Shown here: in pieces, positions 14,372 to 17,762 of the stretch
How the letters are laid out: each line of letters opens with the position of its first letter
Position numbering within the stretch: position 1 is the first letter of the stretch
Source of the DNA: CAZLCK01 sp964558235
GTDB taxonomy: Bacteria > Actinomycetota > Coriobacteriia > Coriobacteriales > CADBOM01
Length of the DNA stretch: 17,762 bases
Assembly (NCBI GenBank): GCA_964558235.1
Contig: CAZLCK010000029.1
Span: 1-17,762 of the forward strand
Direction: 5' to 3'
Program-made: the position numbers and the translations under genes
Notes under the pieces: model-generated
The model's database searches: none
Told to the model about the DNA's origin: nothing
What the model saw: the letters and a program-made list of their open reading frames with translations, nothing else

Positions 14372-15073
14372 ATGGCATTCATTGAATTTAGGAATGTCAA
14401 AAAGATCTATACAATGGGCGAAATAGAAGTCGCTGCCATAGATGGTATGACTTTTGATATAGAGCAGGGTGAACTTGTTGTTATTGTTGGCCCATCTGGT
14501 TCTGGTAAAACAACCTTGCTTAATGTATTGGGTGGAATGGATTCTTGCACATCAGGCACTATTATTCTTGATGGCAAAGAGATATCTGCGATGTCTGATA
14601 AAGAGCTTACTTTATATAGACGTTACGACATAGGATTTGTTTTTCAATTTTACAACCTGGTACAAAATCTCACCGCCTTAGAAAATGTTGAGTTGGCCTC
14701 GGAGATTTGCAAAGACCCTCTTGATGAAATTGAGGTTTTAAATCAAGTGGGCTTAGGTCACAGACTTAAAAATTTCCCTGCTCAGCTATCGGGCGGTGAA
14801 CAACAAAGAGTTGCAATTGCAAGAGCTCTAGCAAAAAACCCAAAATTGCTTTTATGCGATGAGCCAACGGGGGCCTTGGATTACAAGACTGGTAAAGCTA
14901 TTTTGGAACTTTTACAGAATACCTGCAGACAACAACACATGACTGTAGTTTTAGTTACTCACAACTCTGCATTTACACAAATTGCAGACAAGGTGATTCA
15001 TATTCGCGAAGGAAAAGCACACAGTATAGAGATTAACGCAAATCCAGCATCAGCACAGACCATTGAATGGTAG
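14372..15073 (+). CDS. ABC transporter ATPase, MacB/LolD-like
   Basis: This 233-residue nucleotide-binding subunit is of standard length for the MacB/LolD group, which powers FtsX-type permeases that move or remodel envelope substrates rather than acting as simple channels. It has Walker A GPSGSGKTT (40-48), the Q-loop in FVFQF (89-93), the signature LSGGEQQR (139-146), Walker B LLLCDEP (159-165) and the switch His in VTHNS (195-199). AGGAG lies six bases before the ATG. The permease gene begins 12 bases after its stop, so the pair is an operon. It lacks the Ser-rich insert seen in the first ATPase of this window, so the two are not recent copies. Confidence 0.93.
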   Translation: MAFIEFRNVKKIYTMGEIEVAAIDGMTFDIEQGELVVIVGPSGSGKTTLLNVLGGMDSCTSGTIILDGKEISAMSDKELTLYRRYDIGFVFQFYNLVQNLTALENVELASEICKDPLDEIEVLNQVGLGHRLKNFPAQLSGGEQQRVAIARALAKNPKLLLCDEPTGALDYKTGKAILELLQNTCRQQHMTVVLVTHNSAFTQIADKVIHIREGKAHSIEINANPASAQTIEW

Positions 15074-15085
15074 GTCATATCTAGC

Positions 15086-17762
15086 ATGGCAAGAAGCGCT
15101 TATGTAAAAGATATCGCTAGATCAATCAAATCTTCCATTGGAAGATTTGTTGCTATTGCTCTTATTGCTGCTTTGGGCACCGGCTTTTATTCTGGCCTTA
15201 GAATGACTGGCCCAGATATGCAGTTAGCTGCTGATGAGTATTACGATGCGACTAATGCTTCGGATATACGTGTTGTTAGCACGCTTGGATTTGATGAACA
15301 ATCTATCGCTGAACTTGCCGAAATAGAGGGTGTTGAAGAGGTAGTTGGTGAATACGAAGTAGATGTTTTAGCAACGATAGATAATGTTCAATATTCAATC
15401 AGAATTCATGGGTTAGATTTAGAGGCAGCAACAGCCTCAGACACATCAGATGGAATAAACGCAATATCTGACGATGCCTCTTACATAAACAGACCAATTT
15501 TGGTTGAGGGCAGTTGGCCAACAAATGATAATGAGATTGTTTTAAGCGCTGATGCTATTTTAGAGACTGAAATTTCAGTTGGTGACAAAGTCTATATAAG
15601 TGAAACCTCGCAAGATTCAGACACTTCAGAAATATTTAATCAAACAGAGTACACAATAACAGGTTTTGTTCGCTCTTCTTATTATGTGAATTCATCTAGC
15701 TTAGGTTCTACTTCTCTTGGTGATGGTTCTATCGATGATTTTGGGTATATTTCTAACACAGCTTTTGCTGAAGATTATCCATACACTGGAGCCTTTATCA
15801 CTGTTGAAGGCGCAAGAGAAGAATTAGCTATGAGCGATGCTTACACTGCGATTGTGGATATTGTTGCAGAGCGAATAGAAGAAGCCTCCTCGGATATTGC
15901 GCAAGCTAGGCTTGAAAGAATAAAAGCAGAAGCTCAAGAGACTTTAGATGATAACAGCGCTCAATATGAAAGTGAAAAGGCCGACGTTTTAGCACAACTT
16001 GATGACGCTCAAGCTCAATTAGAGAGTTCCTATGCTACGTTGCAAGATGCCATTACCACAATCACCGCAGAGCAGCAGACCCTAGAAAATGCACGGCAGA
16101 CTTTGCTGGACTCGCAAGATGAGCTCGATGCTGGCTGGCAAGAATATAACGATGCATTAACACAATTTAATTCACAAAAAGAAACAACTTATGCTGAGCT
16201 TGACGCAGCTCAAGCGCAATTAGATGCTTACGCTTCCACAATTGAGCCAGATAACCTAATGGGCCAGGCTGTAATTGCCGCTATGCAGGCAGATATTGAC
16301 TCGAATAGACAAATAGCAGAACAGCAATTTGATCTATATCAAACAGAGCTAGATAACACACTAGCTACGCTAAATGCTTCTCAAGCACAAATTGACTCTG
16401 GATGGCAACAATACTACGACGGTAAACAGCAACTTGATGAAGCAATGGCAGAATATGAAGATGGTCTTAAGCAATATTATGAAGGTCTTGCAGAATTTGA
16501 AACACTAAAAAGCGAAGCTTACGCCGAATTACAAGAGGCAGAGCAGCAGCTAGTTGATGCACAAAATGAAATTGACGATATTTCAATGCCAGATATCTAT
16601 GTTTTAGACAATACAAAAAATGTAGGTATGGAAACGTACAACTCCGACTCACAAAGGGTTGCTCAAATAGCACAAGTCTTCCCAAGTGTGTTTTTTCTAG
16701 TTGCAGCCTTAGTTTCGCTTACCACTATGACAAGAATGGTCGATGAAGAACGTATCCTTATTGGTACATATAAAGCTCTTGGCTATTCAAATATTGCGAT
16801 TATCTCTAAGTATTTAATATACGCATTTTTAGCAAGCGGTATTGGTTCTTTAGTTGGAATTATTGTGCTGACCAAGTTGTTACCGCTATTGATCATGCAT
16901 GCATATACGGTCATCTATATTTTGCCTGCAACTCCCACACCAATCGATACAGGCTTGGCAATTTTATCAGCCGGAATTGGCATTGGAATTACTCTTATTG
17001 CAACGTGGTGGTCTGCGAGTTCATCTTTAAGTGTCCGCCCTGCATTTTTAATGCTTCCCCGTGTCCCAAAAGCTGGTCAACGCATTCTCTTGGAATACGT
17101 TACACCTATTTGGAAAAAAATGAGCTTTTCTTGGAAAGTTACAGCTCGCAATATTTTTAGATACAAAAAGCGCTTCTTTATGGCAATCATAGGTATTGCT
17201 GGATGTACAGCGCTACTTATCACTGGCTTTGGCCTGCAAGACTCAATCAATGACATCATAGATAAGCAATATGAAAATGATGATGCAATATCAGATTTTA
17301 ACGTGACAATCACACTAGATAATGACATAGAGCAAGACCAAATAGAAGAGTTGCTCGCCACTATTGCAGATGATGATAGAGTTCTAGAGTACATGCCCAT
17401 GCAAAGTGAGAACATGGTTGTTAGTACTGAGAACGAAGGTGATACACGTGTAAATGTTGAAGTTCCACAAAATCCTGAAGAATTTTTAAACTACATTCAC
17501 ATGCGCAACAGGATTACAAAAGAACAAATTCAACTTGATGATAGTGGTGTTGTTATCTCTGAAAAACTAGCCAATAAATATGGCATTAGCATTGGTGACA
17601 CAATAGAACTCTACGAAGAAGATACTGTTGGCAATGCCATTGGATCTCCAATAGAGTTTACAGTGTCTGGAATCATAGAAAATTATGTAGATCACTATAT
17701 TTATATCACACCAACAACTTACGAGACAGTCACTGGCGAGCAAGTAGAATACAGAACCATTA
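15086..17762 (+). CDS. FtsX-family ABC permease with a long extracytoplasmic coiled coil (3' end outside window)
   Basis: The reading frame is open from the ATG at 15086 to the window end, giving 892 residues without a stop. Helix 1 is at about 20-40. An extracytoplasmic domain follows (about 45-250), then a Gln/Asp/Glu/Ala-rich coiled coil (about 253-495) containing recurrent Gly-Trp/Tyr units such as LDAGWQEYNDAL and IDSGWQQYYDGKQQLD. Three FtsX-domain helices lie at about 531-645 (VFFLVAALVSLTTMTRMV, then SKYLIYAFLASGIGSLVGI, then LSAGIGIGITLIATWW). A second repeat of the layout begins with a helix at about 697-718, followed by another outer domain cut by the edge. Full-length relatives should close with three more helices at over 1,000 residues. 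No strong ribosome site precedes the ATG, so coupling to the ATPase gene is likely. The substrate is unknown. Confidence 0.9.
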   Translation, partial: MARSAYVKDIARSIKSSIGRFVAIALIAALGTGFYSGLRMTGPDMQLAADEYYDATNASDIRVVSTLGFDEQSIAELAEIEGVEEVVGEYEVDVLATIDNVQYSIRIHGLDLEAATASDTSDGINAISDDASYINRPILVEGSWPTNDNEIVLSADAILETEISVGDKVYISETSQDSDTSEIFNQTEYTITGFVRSSYYVNSSSLGSTSLGDGSIDDFGYISNTAFAEDYPYTGAFITVEGAREELAMSDAYTAIVDIVAERIEEASSDIAQARLERIKAEAQETLDDNSAQYESEKADVLAQLDDAQAQLESSYATLQDAITTITAEQQTLENARQTLLDSQDELDAGWQEYNDALTQFNSQKETTYAELDAAQAQLDAYASTIEPDNLMGQAVIAAMQADIDSNRQIAEQQFDLYQTELDNTLATLNASQAQIDSGWQQYYDGKQQLDEAMAEYEDGLKQYYEGLAEFETLKSEAYAELQEAEQQLVDAQNEIDDISMPDIYVLDNTKNVGMETYNSDSQRVAQIAQVFPSVFFLVAALVSLTTMTRMVDEERILIGTYKALGYSNIAIISKYLIYAFLASGIGSLVGIIVLTKLLPLLIMHAYTVIYILPATPTPIDTGLAILSAGIGIGITLIATWWSASSSLSVRPAFLMLPRVPKAGQRILLEYVTPIWKKMSFSWKVTARNIFRYKKRFFMAIIGIAGCTALLITGFGLQDSINDIIDKQYENDDAISDFNVTITLDNDIEQDQIEELLATIADDDRVLEYMPMQSENMVVSTENEGDTRVNVEVPQNPEEFLNYIHMRNRITKEQIQLDDSGVVISEKLANKYGISIGDTIELYEEDTVGNAIGSPIEFTVSGIIENYVDHYIYITPTTYETVTGEQVEYRTI

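Overview
The window is AT-rich (roughly 37-40% GC by eye) bacterial DNA with densely packed genes, strong AGGAGG-type ribosome binding sites and no selenocysteine-, phage- or plasmid-like signals. A two-iron superoxide reductase, an Fe-S old-yellow-enzyme-type reductase and a Bce-type ABC transporter with a linked two-component system point to an anaerobic Gram-positive organism. The dCTP deaminase resembles the actinobacterial/archaeal type more than the E. coli type, so a low-GC Coriobacteriia-like lineage or a clostridial one are both possible. I cannot settle this from sequence alone.

Layout. Positions 1-3877 (+ strand) hold a 14-helix MFS drug/H+ antiporter-like protein, a TrmH/SpoU-family RNA methyltransferase 28 bases behind it, and a class-3-like aldehyde dehydrogenase with a GTG start. 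Positions 3920-9353 form a divergent peptide-antibiotic-type module. A Bce-like ATPase and FtsX permease are on the minus strand, and an OmpR-type regulator and a sensor kinase are on the plus strand. The 230-bp spacer between them carries three helically phased CCTTAC/CCTTGC repeats that could be the regulator's binding site. Positions 9380-10048 (minus) hold a dCTP deaminase (possibly also a dUTPase) and tRNA-Arg(UCU) with its own promoter. Two tandem hairpins (10190-10257) then close the minus-strand gene for a 651-residue FMN/4Fe-4S/FAD ene-reductase (10302-12257).

Positions 12506-13591 (+) encode an NAD(P)HX epimerase domain with an unusual 136-residue C-terminal tail that looks like a decayed piece of the dehydratase domain. 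It converges on a superoxide reductase gene (13752-14135, minus), and a long AT-rich dyad suited to bidirectional termination lies between them. From 14372 to the window end (+) lies a second ABC system: a LolD/MacB-like ATPase and the first 892 residues of a large FtsX-family permease with a long extracytoplasmic coiled coil, cut by the window edge.

Most of this is recognisable housekeeping, redox and envelope-stress content. The items most worth a second look are the divergent Bce-like module with a sensor that has a real extracellular domain, the phased repeats, the NnrE tail, and the coiled-coil permease. I do not see clear evidence of an entirely new system. No intergenic stretch exceeds 300 bases. 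No CRISPR array, insertion sequence, phage gene or attachment site was seen.
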